Source of the DNA: Actinomycetales bacterium
Lineage (GTDB): Bacteria; Actinomycetota; Actinomycetes; Actinomycetales; Cellulomonadaceae
Assembly: GCA_012514545.1 (NCBI GenBank)
Contig: JAAZAC010000026.1
Coordinates: forward strand, 1 to 11,519
Direction: 5' to 3'
Length of the DNA stretch: 11,519 nucleotides
Shown here: positions 1-6,483 of the stretch, piece after piece
How the letters are laid out: each line of letters begins with the position of its first letter
Position numbering within the stretch: position 1 is the stretch's first letter
Position numbers and translations under genes: made by a program
Notes under the pieces: model-generated
Told to the model about the DNA's origin: nothing
The model's input: only the letters and a program-made list of their open reading frames with translations
Database searches by the model: none

Positions 1-444
1 CACGGCGAGGGCTGGGCGCTGTACGCCGAGCGGCTGATGGCGGACCTCGGCTTCCTCGAGGACCCGGGCGACCGGCTCGGCATGCTCGACGGGCAGCGGA
101 TGCGCGCGGCGCGCGTCGTCATCGACCTCGGCGTGCACCTCGGCCTGCCCTGCCCCGAGGAGTGGGGCGGCGGACGCTGGGACGCGGACAAGGCGTGGGA
201 GTTCTTCAAGGCCAACGTCAACATGCCCGAGTCGTTCCTGCGGTTCGAGCTCAACCGCTACCTCGGCTGGCCCGGTCAGGCGCCCGCCTACAAGATCGGC
301 CAGCGGCTGTGGGAGCAGGCGCGCGACGACTACCGCGCCGCCGCCCGGGCCCGCGGCGAGGACGGCGACCTCAAGGCGTTCCACGCGCGCGCCCTGTCGC
401 TGGGCTCGGTCGGCCTCGACGTCCTGCGGGACGCCCTGCGGTGA
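1..444 (+). CDS. DUF885 family protein, C-terminal part (5' end outside window)
   Basis: The reading frame is open from the first base, so the gene begins upstream and only the last 147 residues are seen. The fragment starts with HGEGWALYAERL, the HxEGWALYxE motif typical of DUF885 proteins, which resemble zinc-dependent peptidases/hydrolases. The family's HExxH-type motif should lie upstream, outside the window. The C-terminal part is also family-typical: NRYLGWPGQAPAYKIGQ at about residues 89-105, then a helical tail ending LGSVGLDVLRDALR. The substrate is unknown. No signal peptide can be judged because the N-terminus is missing. The stop codon (442-444) overlaps the GTG start of the maf gene, so the two are probably co-transcribed and translationally coupled. 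An internal ATG at 37 is not a credible start because it would discard the motif. Family assignment is confident; biochemical role is not. Confidence 0.88.
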   Translation, partial: HGEGWALYAERLMADLGFLEDPGDRLGMLDGQRMRAARVVIDLGVHLGLPCPEEWGGGRWDADKAWEFFKANVNMPESFLRFELNRYLGWPGQAPAYKIGQRLWEQARDDYRAAARARGEDGDLKAFHARALSLGSVGLDVLRDALR

Positions 445-1061
445 GGCTGGTCCTCGCCTCGGCCTCCCCGGCGCGGCTGACCACGCTGCGCGCGGCCGGG
501 TTCGACCCGGAGGTCCGCGTGTCCGGGATCGACGAGGACGGCGTGCTCGCCGCCGCGCACGAGCGCGGCGCGGCGGCGGGCCCCGCCGACGACGTCCTCG
601 TCCTCGCCCGCGCGAAGGCCGAGGCGGTCGCGACGGACCTGGTGGCGGGCACGGACGCCGTCGTCCTCGGCTGCGACTCGCTGCTCGAGCTCGACGGCGC
701 CAGCCACGGCAAGCCGGCCGACGCCGCCGAGGCGACGGCCCGGTGGCGGCTCATGCGCGGGCGGAGCGGCGTGCTGCACACGGGCCACTGGCTCGTGGAC
801 CTGCGGACGGGGCGGGCGAGCGGCCGCACGGCGTCGACGGTCGTGCACTTCGCGAACCTGTCGGACGCGGAGATCGACGCGTACGTGGCCACGGGCGAGC
901 CGCTCGCCGTCGCGGGCGCGTTCACGATCGACGGGATCGGCGGCCCCTTCGTCACGGGGGTCGAGGGCGACCCCCACACCGTCGTCGGGCTGAGCCTGCC
1001 GCTCCTGCGCGACCTGCTGGGGGACCTGGGCCTGACCGTGCCCGACCTGTGGTCCCGCTGA
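441..1061 (+). CDS. maf: Maf family nucleoside triphosphate pyrophosphatase
   Basis: This 206-aa protein has the usual Maf length (about 190-220). It opens with LVLASASPARLTTLRAAG, which holds the SxSPxR phosphate-binding motif. It continues with VVLGCDSLLELDGASHGKP, containing the conserved acidic residue and GKP of the family, and ends with VEGDPHTVVGLSLPLL, matching the C-terminal GDPxxVVGLPL signature. Maf proteins hydrolyse non-canonical or modified NTPs to the monophosphate plus pyrophosphate in the cytoplasm and have been linked to septum or cell-division control. The GTG start at 441 was chosen because the core beta-strand begins immediately (VRLVLAS). The frame stays open further upstream, but that stretch is Arg/Pro-rich shadow of the DUF885 gene. 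The start overlaps the preceding stop as GTGA. In M. tuberculosis a Maf gene also lies close to accA3, as here (recalled, not checked). Confidence 0.95.
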   Translation: MRLVLASASPARLTTLRAAGFDPEVRVSGIDEDGVLAAAHERGAAAGPADDVLVLARAKAEAVATDLVAGTDAVVLGCDSLLELDGASHGKPADAAEATARWRLMRGRSGVLHTGHWLVDLRTGRASGRTASTVVHFANLSDAEIDAYVATGEPLAVAGAFTIDGIGGPFVTGVEGDPHTVVGLSLPLLRDLLGDLGLTVPDLWSR

Positions 1062-1081
1062 GCGGGGCCGGGGCCGTGGTC

Positions 1082-1169
1082 GGCGCGCCACAAACCGCGC
1101 GCGCCCCGCTTGGCGGGTGCGGACAGTCTTGGCGCGCCCGGGGGCGGCCGTGCGGGGCCGTGGCGCGCC
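1082..1169. repeat. Three copies of the 8-bp palindrome GGCGCGCC in the maf-accA3 intergenic region
   Basis: GGCGCGCC occurs at 1082-1089, 1131-1138 and 1162-1169, all inside the 125-bp gap between maf and the carboxylase gene. Each copy extends to the 9-mer TGGCGCGCC; copy 1 reads this way on the - strand, copies 2 and 3 on the + strand. The third copy lies 6 bp upstream of the proposed -10 element. I found the octamer twice more (2577-2584 and 5391-5398), both in coding sequence and without the flanking T/A. The octamer is not rare in DNA this GC-rich, but three in one short intergenic region is notable. It could be an operator array for the carboxylase gene. The regulator is unknown and function is inference only. 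Confidence 0.45.
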
Positions 1170-1175
1170 TGACGT

Positions 1176-1181
1176 TACGGT
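1176..1181 (+). promoter_or_regulatory. Probable -10 element of the accA3-like gene (leaderless)
   Basis: TACGGT fits the actinobacterial TANNNT -10 pattern and ends 5 nt before the GTG start at 1187, which would place the transcription start at or next to the first codon. There is no Shine-Dalgarno sequence before the GTG. I see no convincing -35. The same hexamer sits just upstream of the start at 4459. Confidence 0.5.
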
Positions 1182-1186
1182 GAGCC

Positions 1187-2965
1187 GTGCCCCGGATCAG
1201 CAAGGTGCTCATCGCCAACCGCGGTGAGATCGCCGTCCGCGTCGCGCGGGCGTGCGCCGACGCCCGCATCACCGCCGTCGCCGTGTACGCCGACCCCGAC
1301 CGGGAGTCGTTGCACGTCAGGCTCGCCGACGAGGCCTACGCGCTGGGCGGCGAGCGCGCCGCGGACACCTACCTCGACGGCGCCAAGATCATCGACGTCG
1401 CGCTGCGCTGCGGCGCGGACGCCGTCCACCCCGGCTACGGGTTCCTGGCGGAGAACGCCGAGTTCGCCCGCGCCGTCGGGCGGGCGGGCCTGACCTGGAT
1501 CGGCCCGCCGCCGGAGGCCATCGAGGCCCTCGGGGACAAGGTGCGGGCGCGGCACATCGCGCAGGCGGTCGGCGCCCCGCTGGTGCCGGGCACGCCGGAC
1601 CCGGTGGCCGACGTCGACGAGGTGCACGCCTTCGTGGCGCAGCACGGCCTGCCGATCGCCATCAAGGCCGCCTTCGGCGGGGGCGGCCGGGGCCTCAAGG
1701 TCGTCCGCGACCCGGCCGAGGTGGACGACCAGTTCGAGTCGGCGGTGCGCGAGGCGACGGCGGCCTTCGGGCGCGGGGAGTGCTTCGTCGAGCGCTACCT
1801 CGACGCCCCGCGGCACGTCGAGACCCAGTGCCTCGCGGACGCGCGCGGCACCGTCGTCGTCGTCTCCACGCGCGACTGCTCGCTGCAGCGGCGGCACCAG
1901 AAGCTCGTCGAGGAGGCCCCCGCGCCGTTCCTCACCCCGGAGCAGGAGCGCAGCCTCCGCGAGGCGTCCGTCGCGATCCTGCGCGCGGCGGGCTACGTCG
2001 GCGCCGGGACGTGCGAGTTCCTCGTCGGCGCGGACGGGACGGTGTCGTTCCTCGAGGTCAACACGCGCCTGCAGGTGGAGCACCCGGTGACCGAGGAGGT
2101 CACGGGCATCGACCTCGTGCGCGAGCAGCTGCGCATCGCCGCGGGCGAGCCCCTCGGCTACACCGAGGTCGCCCCGCGCGGGCACGCGATCGAGTTCCGC
2201 ATCAACGGCGAGGACCCCGCCGCGGGCTTCCTCCCGACGCCGGGCCGCATCACCCGGCTGCGCCTCCCCGCGGGGCCGGGCGTCCGCGTGGACTCCGGCG
2301 TCGTCGAGGGCGACGCCGTCTCCGGCCTGTTCGACTCGATGATCGCCAAGATCGTCGTCACCGGGGCGACCCGCGCGCAGGCGATCGAGCGGGCCCGCCG
2401 GGCCCTCGCGGAGACGGAGGTCGCGGGCATCCCCACGGTCCTGCCCTTCCACCGCGCCGTGCTCGACGAGCCCGACTTCGCCCCGGCCGACCCGGCGGAG
2501 CCGTTCCGCGTGCACACGCGCTGGATCGAGACGACGTTCGCCGATCGCCTCGCGCACCTCGGGGGCGGCGCGCCGGCCGCCGAGGCGGCGACGCCGACGC
2601 CGACCGAGCGGGTCGTCGTCGAGGTCGGCGGCAAGCGCATCGAGGTCGTCCTGCCGGCCGGGCTGGGCCTGACGTCGCCGCGCACCCGCACGGGGCTGGC
2701 CCCGCGCCGCCCCCGCCGGACGCCGACCCGCGCGCCGGCCGCCAACGGCACGACGCTCGCCTCCCCGATGCAGGGCACGATCGTCAAGGTCGCCGTCGCC
2801 GAGGGCGACGTCGTCGCGGAGGGGGACCTCGTCGTCGTGCTCGAGGCGATGAAGATGGAGCAGCCCCTCGTCGCGCACCGCGCCGGGCGGGTGCAGGGGC
2901 TCGCGGCGAGCGTCGGGGCGAGCGTGAGCGCGGGCACGGCGATCTGCGAGATCGTCGACGAGTGA
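1187..2965 (+). CDS. accA3: Acyl-CoA carboxylase alpha subunit (biotin carboxylase + biotin carboxyl carrier protein)
   Basis: This 592-aa protein matches the length and domain order of actinobacterial acyl-CoA carboxylase alpha chains. It uses ATP and bicarbonate to carboxylate its own biotin; a separate beta subunit then moves the carboxyl group to acetyl- or propionyl-CoA, making malonyl- or methylmalonyl-CoA for fatty and branched lipid synthesis. Visible motifs: N-terminal KVLIANRGEIAVR, HPGYGFLAEN, the ATP-grasp glycine loop GGGGRG (164-169), VNTRLQVEHPVTE around R294 and E298, and FDSMIAKIVV. A Pro/Arg-rich linker at about 500-525 leads to the C-terminal biotinyl domain, where EAMKMEQ puts the biotinylated lysine at K556. 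The GTG start is supported by the -10 just before it and by alignment of IANRGEIA near the N-terminus. No beta subunit gene lies in the window. A NUDIX gene follows after 46 bp. The symbol accA3 is by resemblance; accA1/accA2-type paralogues act on other acyl-CoAs. Confidence 0.95.
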   Translation: MPRISKVLIANRGEIAVRVARACADARITAVAVYADPDRESLHVRLADEAYALGGERAADTYLDGAKIIDVALRCGADAVHPGYGFLAENAEFARAVGRAGLTWIGPPPEAIEALGDKVRARHIAQAVGAPLVPGTPDPVADVDEVHAFVAQHGLPIAIKAAFGGGGRGLKVVRDPAEVDDQFESAVREATAAFGRGECFVERYLDAPRHVETQCLADARGTVVVVSTRDCSLQRRHQKLVEEAPAPFLTPEQERSLREASVAILRAAGYVGAGTCEFLVGADGTVSFLEVNTRLQVEHPVTEEVTGIDLVREQLRIAAGEPLGYTEVAPRGHAIEFRINGEDPAAGFLPTPGRITRLRLPAGPGVRVDSGVVEGDAVSGLFDSMIAKIVVTGATRAQAIERARRALAETEVAGIPTVLPFHRAVLDEPDFAPADPAEPFRVHTRWIETTFADRLAHLGGGAPAAEAATPTPTERVVVEVGGKRIEVVLPAGLGLTSPRTRTGLAPRRPRRTPTRAPAANGTTLASPMQGTIVKVAVAEGDVVAEGDLVVVLEAMKMEQPLVAHRAGRVQGLAASVGASVSAGTAICEIVDE

Positions 2966-3011
2966 CGCGGACGCGGGACACGGGCCTGGGGGCGACGGCG
3001 GTGGGCGCCCC

Positions 3012-3524
3012 GTGACCGTCGGGCGCGGCCCGGGCGACGCCTGGGTGGAGTGCGCGTGCGGGCGGCGGCACTGGGGCCGGTTCGGCGCCGCGGGGCTCCT
3101 CCTCGCGCGGACGGCGCCGGGGCCGGGCGGCCCGCGCGCCGAGGTGCTGCTGCAGCACCGCGCGCTGTGGAGCGACCAGGGCGGCACGTGGGCGCTGCCG
3201 GGCGGCGCGCTCCGCGAGCACGAGGACCCGGTGGCGGGCGCGCTGCGCGAGGCCGCGGAGGAGGCCGGCGTGGACGCGACCCGGGTCGCCGTCGACGGCA
3301 CGCACGTGCTCGACCACGGCACGTGGCGCTACACGACGGTGCTCGCGCACGTCACCGGCCCGCTCGAGGTGCGGCCGACCGACGACGAGACCCTGGCGCT
3401 GGCCTGGGTGCCGCTCGACGACGTGCCGGCCCGCCCGCTGCTCGTGGCCTTCGCCGACGCCTGGCCGGCGCTCCGCGCGCGCCTGGAGGCGGGCGCGGAC
3501 GGAGTCGCCGGGCACTCGTCGTGA
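3012..3524 (+). CDS. NUDIX hydrolase
   Basis: This 170-aa protein contains a perfect Nudix box (GX5EX7REUXEEXGU) at residues 65-87, running from GALREHE to REAAEEAGV. The metal-binding glutamates are E80, E83 and E84. Such enzymes hydrolyse nucleoside diphosphates linked to another group (NTPs, ADP-ribose, NADH, nucleotide sugars) in the cytoplasm; the substrate cannot be told from the sequence. The N-terminus, WVECACGRRHWGRFGAAGLLL, has a CxC pair and a histidine. This is a common feature of a group of actinobacterial Nudix proteins, but it is not a complete zinc ribbon. The GTG start has no clear ribosome-binding site and lies 46 bp after the carboxylase stop, so read-through from the upstream promoter is likely. 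An alternative GTG at 3001 is out of frame. The stop lies only 5 bp before the proposed -10 of the iron permease gene. Confidence 0.92.
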   Translation: MTVGRGPGDAWVECACGRRHWGRFGAAGLLLARTAPGPGGPRAEVLLQHRALWSDQGGTWALPGGALREHEDPVAGALREAAEEAGVDATRVAVDGTHVLDHGTWRYTTVLAHVTGPLEVRPTDDETLALAWVPLDDVPARPLLVAFADAWPALRARLEAGADGVAGHSS

Positions 3525-3529
3525 TGCGC

Positions 3530-3535
3530 TACGCT
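3530..3535 (+). promoter_or_regulatory. Probable -10 element of the iron permease gene
   Basis: TACGCT fits the TANNNT pattern and lies 8 to 13 bp upstream of the iron box. Transcription would start at about 3541-3543, so the iron box would cover the start site and first transcribed bases, a suitable place for a repressor. No recognisable -35 is seen. Confidence 0.45.
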
Positions 3536-3542
3536 CGCCAAG

Positions 3543-3561
3543 TTAGGTAAGCCTCACCTCA
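3543..3561. promoter_or_regulatory. DtxR/IdeR-type iron box
   Basis: TTAGGTAAGCCTCACCTCA matches the 19-bp DtxR/IdeR consensus TTAGGTTAGGCTAACCTAA at 15 of 19 positions, including a perfect first half-site TTAGGT and most of the opposing ACCT half. It sits 19 bp before the ATG of an iron-permease gene and just after a -10-like hexamer. IdeR/DtxR with bound Fe2+ represses such promoters, so the gene is expected to be switched on by iron limitation. This AT-rich patch also stands out against the surrounding GC-rich DNA. The regulator gene itself is not in the window. Confidence 0.85.
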
Positions 3562-3568
3562 CCTGGCT

Positions 3569-3574
3569 CGGAGG
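3569..3574 (+). promoter_or_regulatory. Ribosome-binding site of the iron permease gene
   Basis: CGGAGG, containing the Shine-Dalgarno core GGAGG, ends 6 nt before the ATG at 3581. It fixes that start and contrasts with neighbouring genes, most of which have no Shine-Dalgarno sequence. Confidence 0.7.
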
Positions 3575-3580
3575 CGCCGC

Positions 3581-4429
3581 ATGCTCGCCACCTTCCTCAT
3601 CGGTCTGCGCGAGGGCATGGAAGCCGCCCTCGTCGTCTCGATCCTCGTGGCGTACCTCGTGCGTTCCGGCCGCCGCGCGCACCTGCCGCACGTCTGGGCG
3701 GGCATCGGGGCGGCGGTGCTGCTGTCTGCGGCCGTGGGCGCGCTGCTGGCCGCCGCCCCGGAAGCCCTGGGCGAGCGCGCCGAGGAGACGCTGGCGGGCG
3801 TCCTGTCGATCCTCACCGTCGCCCTGGTCACGTGGATGGTGTTCTGGATGGCGCGGACCGCGCGGCACCTGAAGGCGGGGCTGGAGGCGCGGATGTCGGA
3901 GGCCGTCGCGGCGGGCGGCCTCGCCGTGGCCGGTGTCGGGTTCCTCGCCGTCGCGCGCGAGGGCATCGAGACGGCGCTCTTCCTGTGGGCGGGCTCGACG
4001 GCGACCGCCGGGACCGCGCCACTGGTCGGCGTCCTGCTCGTGCTCGCGACGGCGGCCGCGCTGGGCTGGACCGTCTACGCCGGCGCGGTGCGGCTGAACC
4101 TGCGCACGTTCTTCGCCTGGACCGGCTTCGCGCTCGTCGTCGTCGCGGCCGGCGTGCTCGCGTACGGGGTGCACGAGCTCCAGGAGGTCGGCGTCCTGCC
4201 GGGCGAGGGCGCGATCGCCTACGACGTCTCCGGGATCATCGCCAAGGAGAGCACGCTCGGCACGGTGCTCCGCGGGCTGGTCGGCTTCCGCCCGGCGCCG
4301 TCCTGGCTCGAGGTCGTGGCGTGGTGGGCCTACGTGGTCCCGGCGACCGTGCTCTACGCCCGCGCGCTGCGCCCGCGGCGGACTCCGGCGGCGCCGGCCG
4401 AGGTCACGGCGGAGGCCGTCGTCGCCTGA
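3581..4429 (+). CDS. efeU: FTR1/EfeU family high-affinity iron permease
   Basis: This 282-aa polytopic membrane protein belongs to the FTR1/EfeU family and is of normal length. Two REXXE iron-coordination motifs are present: REGME at residues 10-14 in the first transmembrane helix, and REGIE at 126-130 in a middle helix. About seven hydrophobic segments fit the family topology. It would sit in the cytoplasmic membrane and import iron, in FTR1-type systems as ferric iron linked to an oxidation step. Usual bacterial partners, the periplasmic/lipoprotein EfeO and the haem peroxidase EfeB, are not downstream. The next gene, after 29 bp, is an unrelated membrane-EEP protein. The gene has its own iron box, -10 and good ribosome-binding site, so it is probably an independently regulated, single-gene iron uptake unit. 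Whether efeO/efeB exist elsewhere cannot be seen. Confidence 0.93.
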   Translation: MLATFLIGLREGMEAALVVSILVAYLVRSGRRAHLPHVWAGIGAAVLLSAAVGALLAAAPEALGERAEETLAGVLSILTVALVTWMVFWMARTARHLKAGLEARMSEAVAAGGLAVAGVGFLAVAREGIETALFLWAGSTATAGTAPLVGVLLVLATAAALGWTVYAGAVRLNLRTFFAWTGFALVVVAAGVLAYGVHELQEVGVLPGEGAIAYDVSGIIAKESTLGTVLRGLVGFRPAPSWLEVVAWWAYVVPATVLYARALRPRRTPAAPAEVTAEAVVA

Positions 4430-4445
4430 CGAGGGGCGCGGGCTC

Positions 4446-4451
4446 TACGGT
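4446..4451 (+). promoter_or_regulatory. Probable -10 element of the membrane-EEP gene (leaderless)
   Basis: TACGGT ends 7 nt before the GTG at 4459, so transcription would begin at or next to that codon. An in-frame GTG at 4450 overlaps the hexamer and is less likely as a start. No Shine-Dalgarno sequence is present and no -35 is evident. Confidence 0.45.
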
Positions 4452-4458
4452 GTCGCCT

Positions 4459-6447
4459 GTGACGACGACGCCGCAGCCCGCCCCTGGCACCCCCGACCCC
4501 TCCCCCGGCCGGACCGACCGTGCCGCCGCCCTCGCGCCGCTGGTCGCCGTGCTGACCCTGGCCGCGCTCGAGCTCGTGCGGGCCTCCGGGCCGCTGCTCG
4601 ACATGGCGTTCGGGGTCGGCGTGGTCGCCGCCGCCGGGGCGGCCCTCGGGACGTACCTCGCCCCCGGGCTGCTGGCCGTCCTGCTCGTCGCCGCGGCCCG
4701 ACGTCGGCCGGTCGGCGCCGCCGTGGCCGGCGCCGCGGTGCTCGCCGTCGCCCGTCTCGTGCTGCAGGCGCTGACCGCGGGCGTGCGGTTCGGGGTCGGG
4801 CTCGCGACCGTGGCGCTCGCCCTCGCCGCGCTGACGCTCGCCGTCGCGGCCCTCGCCGGGCGGCCCGGCGGCGGGCGGGCCGCCGCCCGCGCCGTCGCGG
4901 CCGGGCTGGCCGGCGCCGTGGGCCTCCAGCTCGCCCTCGGCACCTGGGACGCGCCCTGGCGCCGCAGCGCGCTCGGCTGGGCGGTCGCCGTCGTCCTCGC
5001 GCTCGCGCTGCTCGCCGCCGCCTGGCGCGCGCGCGGCGCCACCGACGCCACCGGCGCCACCGACGTGCCGACCCGGCCGGGCCGGCTCTGGGCGCTCGGC
5101 CCGGCGCTCGGGCTCGCCGCGATGGTCGCCGCCAACCCCGCCTTCGCCGCGTCGCAGTCGGGCACCCCGCTCCTGCTCGCCGGGGCGCTGCTCGGCCTGG
5201 CGTGGCTCCTGGCCGGCCGGGACCGCCGCCCCGCCTGGACCGACGTCGTGGCCCTCCCCCTGCTCCTCGCCGGGACCTACCTCGCGCCCGTCGCCGGCTG
5301 GGCGCCGCTCGCCCTCGTCGTCGTCACGCTGCCCCTGGTCGTGGCGTCCGCGCTGGGCGCCGCCCTCGAGCCGGCTCCCGACGCCGGGCCGGCGCGCCCG
5401 TGGCGGGCGGCCGGCGCGGCGAGCGTCGTGGGGCTCGGCGCGATCCTGCCGCTGCTGGGCTTCCAGATCGACTACGACATCCCGCTGCCGTTCCCCAACT
5501 GGCTCGTGCCGGTCGCCGCGGCCCTCGTGCTCGGCCTCGCCGGGCTCCGGCGCGCGGGCACGAGGGTCGGCGCCGTCGCCGGCACAGCCGACGCCGCCCC
5601 GGGCGCCCGGCCGCTGGCCGCCCTCGCCGCCGGGCTGCTCGCCGTCGGGGTCGCGGTCGCGGGCGTGCAGGCGGCCACGACCGCCCCGAGCGCGCCCGCC
5701 GCCCGCACCGAGCTCGTGGTCGTCAGCTGGAACCTGCACTACGGCGTCGACCCGGCCGGGGCGGTGGACCTGGAGGCGATCGCGCGGACCGTCGAGGCGC
5801 AGGACCCCGACGTCGTCCTGCTCCAGGAGGTCAGCCGCGGCTGGGTGCAGGGCGGCGGGGCCGACATGGCCACGTGGCTCGCCCAGCGGCTCGGCATGCG
5901 CCCGGCGTTCGCGCCCGCGGCGGACCGCCAGTTCGGCAACGCGATCCTCACGCGGGGCGAGCTCTCGGACGTCGCGGCGCTCGAGCTGCCGTACGGCGCG
6001 GGGCCTCAGCGGCGGTCGGCCGTGTCCGCCGACGTCGCGCTGCCCGCCCTCACCCTGCGCGTCACCTCGGTGCACCTGCAGCACCGCGAGGAGAACACGC
6101 CCACCCGGCTCGACCAGCTCCGCACGCTGCTCGACGCCGAGCGGGACCGGTCCGTCGTCGTCGGCGGGGACCTCAACGCCGAGCCGGGCTGGCCGGAGAT
6201 CGACCTCGTCACCGGGGCGGGCTTCCTCTCCGCCGTCGACGAGGCCGGCGACCCGGACGCGCTGACCAGCCCGAGCACCGACCCGCAGCACCGGATCGAC
6301 TGGGTGTTCGTCCGCGGCGACGGGCCCGCGCGGGTGACGGTGGCCGAGGTGCTCACCGGCACGACGGCGAGCGACCACCTGCCGATCGTCGTCCGGCTGT
6401 CCGTGCCCGACGGCGCGCTGTCGTCGCGCTCGGCCGCCGCCGACTGA
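4459..6447 (+). CDS. Polytopic membrane protein with C-terminal endonuclease/exonuclease/phosphatase (EEP) domain
   Basis: From GTG 4459 this is a 662-aa protein. Residues 1-24 are a Pro/Thr-rich hydrophilic tail. Residues 25-405 hold roughly a dozen hydrophobic segments, with a hydrophilic loop near 190-208. Residues 418-650 form an EEP domain with the expected catalytic set: N425 (SWNLHYG), E457 (LLQEV), H539 (SVHLQH), D571 and N573 (GGDLN), D614 (RIDWVF), D639 and H640 (SDHLP). All the Mg2+-binding and catalytic positions appear present, so the domain should be active. Depending on the helix count, the catalytic domain faces one side of the membrane; the outside is my guess. Possible substrates are phosphodiesters in nucleic acids or lipid head groups; the sequence does not decide. 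Eukaryotic Cwh43 also joins a membrane region to an EEP domain, but no homology of the membrane parts is claimed. It lies 29 bp after efeU and convergent with lpdA. Confidence 0.88.
   Translation: MTTTPQPAPGTPDPSPGRTDRAAALAPLVAVLTLAALELVRASGPLLDMAFGVGVVAAAGAALGTYLAPGLLAVLLVAAARRRPVGAAVAGAAVLAVARLVLQALTAGVRFGVGLATVALALAALTLAVAALAGRPGGGRAAARAVAAGLAGAVGLQLALGTWDAPWRRSALGWAVAVVLALALLAAAWRARGATDATGATDVPTRPGRLWALGPALGLAAMVAANPAFAASQSGTPLLLAGALLGLAWLLAGRDRRPAWTDVVALPLLLAGTYLAPVAGWAPLALVVVTLPLVVASALGAALEPAPDAGPARPWRAAGAASVVGLGAILPLLGFQIDYDIPLPFPNWLVPVAAALVLGLAGLRRAGTRVGAVAGTADAAPGARPLAALAAGLLAVGVAVAGVQAATTAPSAPAARTELVVVSWNLHYGVDPAGAVDLEAIARTVEAQDPDVVLLQEVSRGWVQGGGADMATWLAQRLGMRPAFAPAADRQFGNAILTRGELSDVAALELPYGAGPQRRSAVSADVALPALTLRVTSVHLQHREENTPTRLDQLRTLLDAERDRSVVVGGDLNAEPGWPEIDLVTGAGFLSAVDEAGDPDALTSPSTDPQHRIDWVFVRGDGPARVTVAEVLTGTTASDHLPIVVRLSVPDGALSSRSAAAD
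5035..5064 (+). repeat. Short in-frame direct repeat in the membrane-EEP gene
   Basis: GGCGCCACCGAC occurs at 5035-5046 and again at 5053-5064, separated by GCCACC. In frame it encodes GATDATGATD in a hydrophilic loop (about residues 193-202) between hydrophobic segments. This is probably a slippage-prone spot in a tolerant loop, and its length may vary between strains. Confidence 0.6.
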
Positions 6448-6472
6448 CCGCCGACCGTCTGACCGCCGACCG
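6445..6472 (+). repeat. 13-bp direct repeat at the end of the membrane-EEP gene
   Basis: TGACCGCCGACCG occurs at 6445-6457 and 6460-6472, a 15-bp period. The first copy contains the stop codon of the EEP gene and the second provides another in-frame TGA five codons later. It fills most of the 36-bp gap between two convergent genes. It looks like a small tandem duplication. No stable hairpin or U-tract typical of a terminator is evident. Confidence 0.65.
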
Positions 6473-6483
6473 GGCCCGCCGGG

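Noticed and set aside
162..440. N-terminal extension of maf to an upstream ATG
   Set aside because: The extension is Arg/Pro-rich and lies over the DUF885 coding frame; Maf homologues begin at the LVLASASP strand.
1105..1117. Hairpin CCCGC-TTG-GCGGG after maf as a terminator
   Set aside because: The stem is only 5 bp with a 3-nt loop and no U-tract; such stems are frequent in this GC-rich sequence.
1175..3322. 715-codon open frame on the - strand opposite the carboxylase and NUDIX genes
   Set aside because: It is rich in Arg, Ala, Gly and Pro with no recognisable motif, and is antisense to genes with clear domains. Long antisense frames are expected at this GC content because stop codons are AT-rich.
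3832..4458. Long N-terminal extension of the membrane-EEP gene across efeU
   Set aside because: The extension is an Arg-rich shadow of efeU. The -10 element and composition change place the start at 4459.
4354..6378. 674-codon open frame on the - strand opposite the membrane-EEP gene
   Set aside because: Low-complexity Arg/Gly/Glu composition; the + strand encodes the EEP domain with intact catalytic residues.
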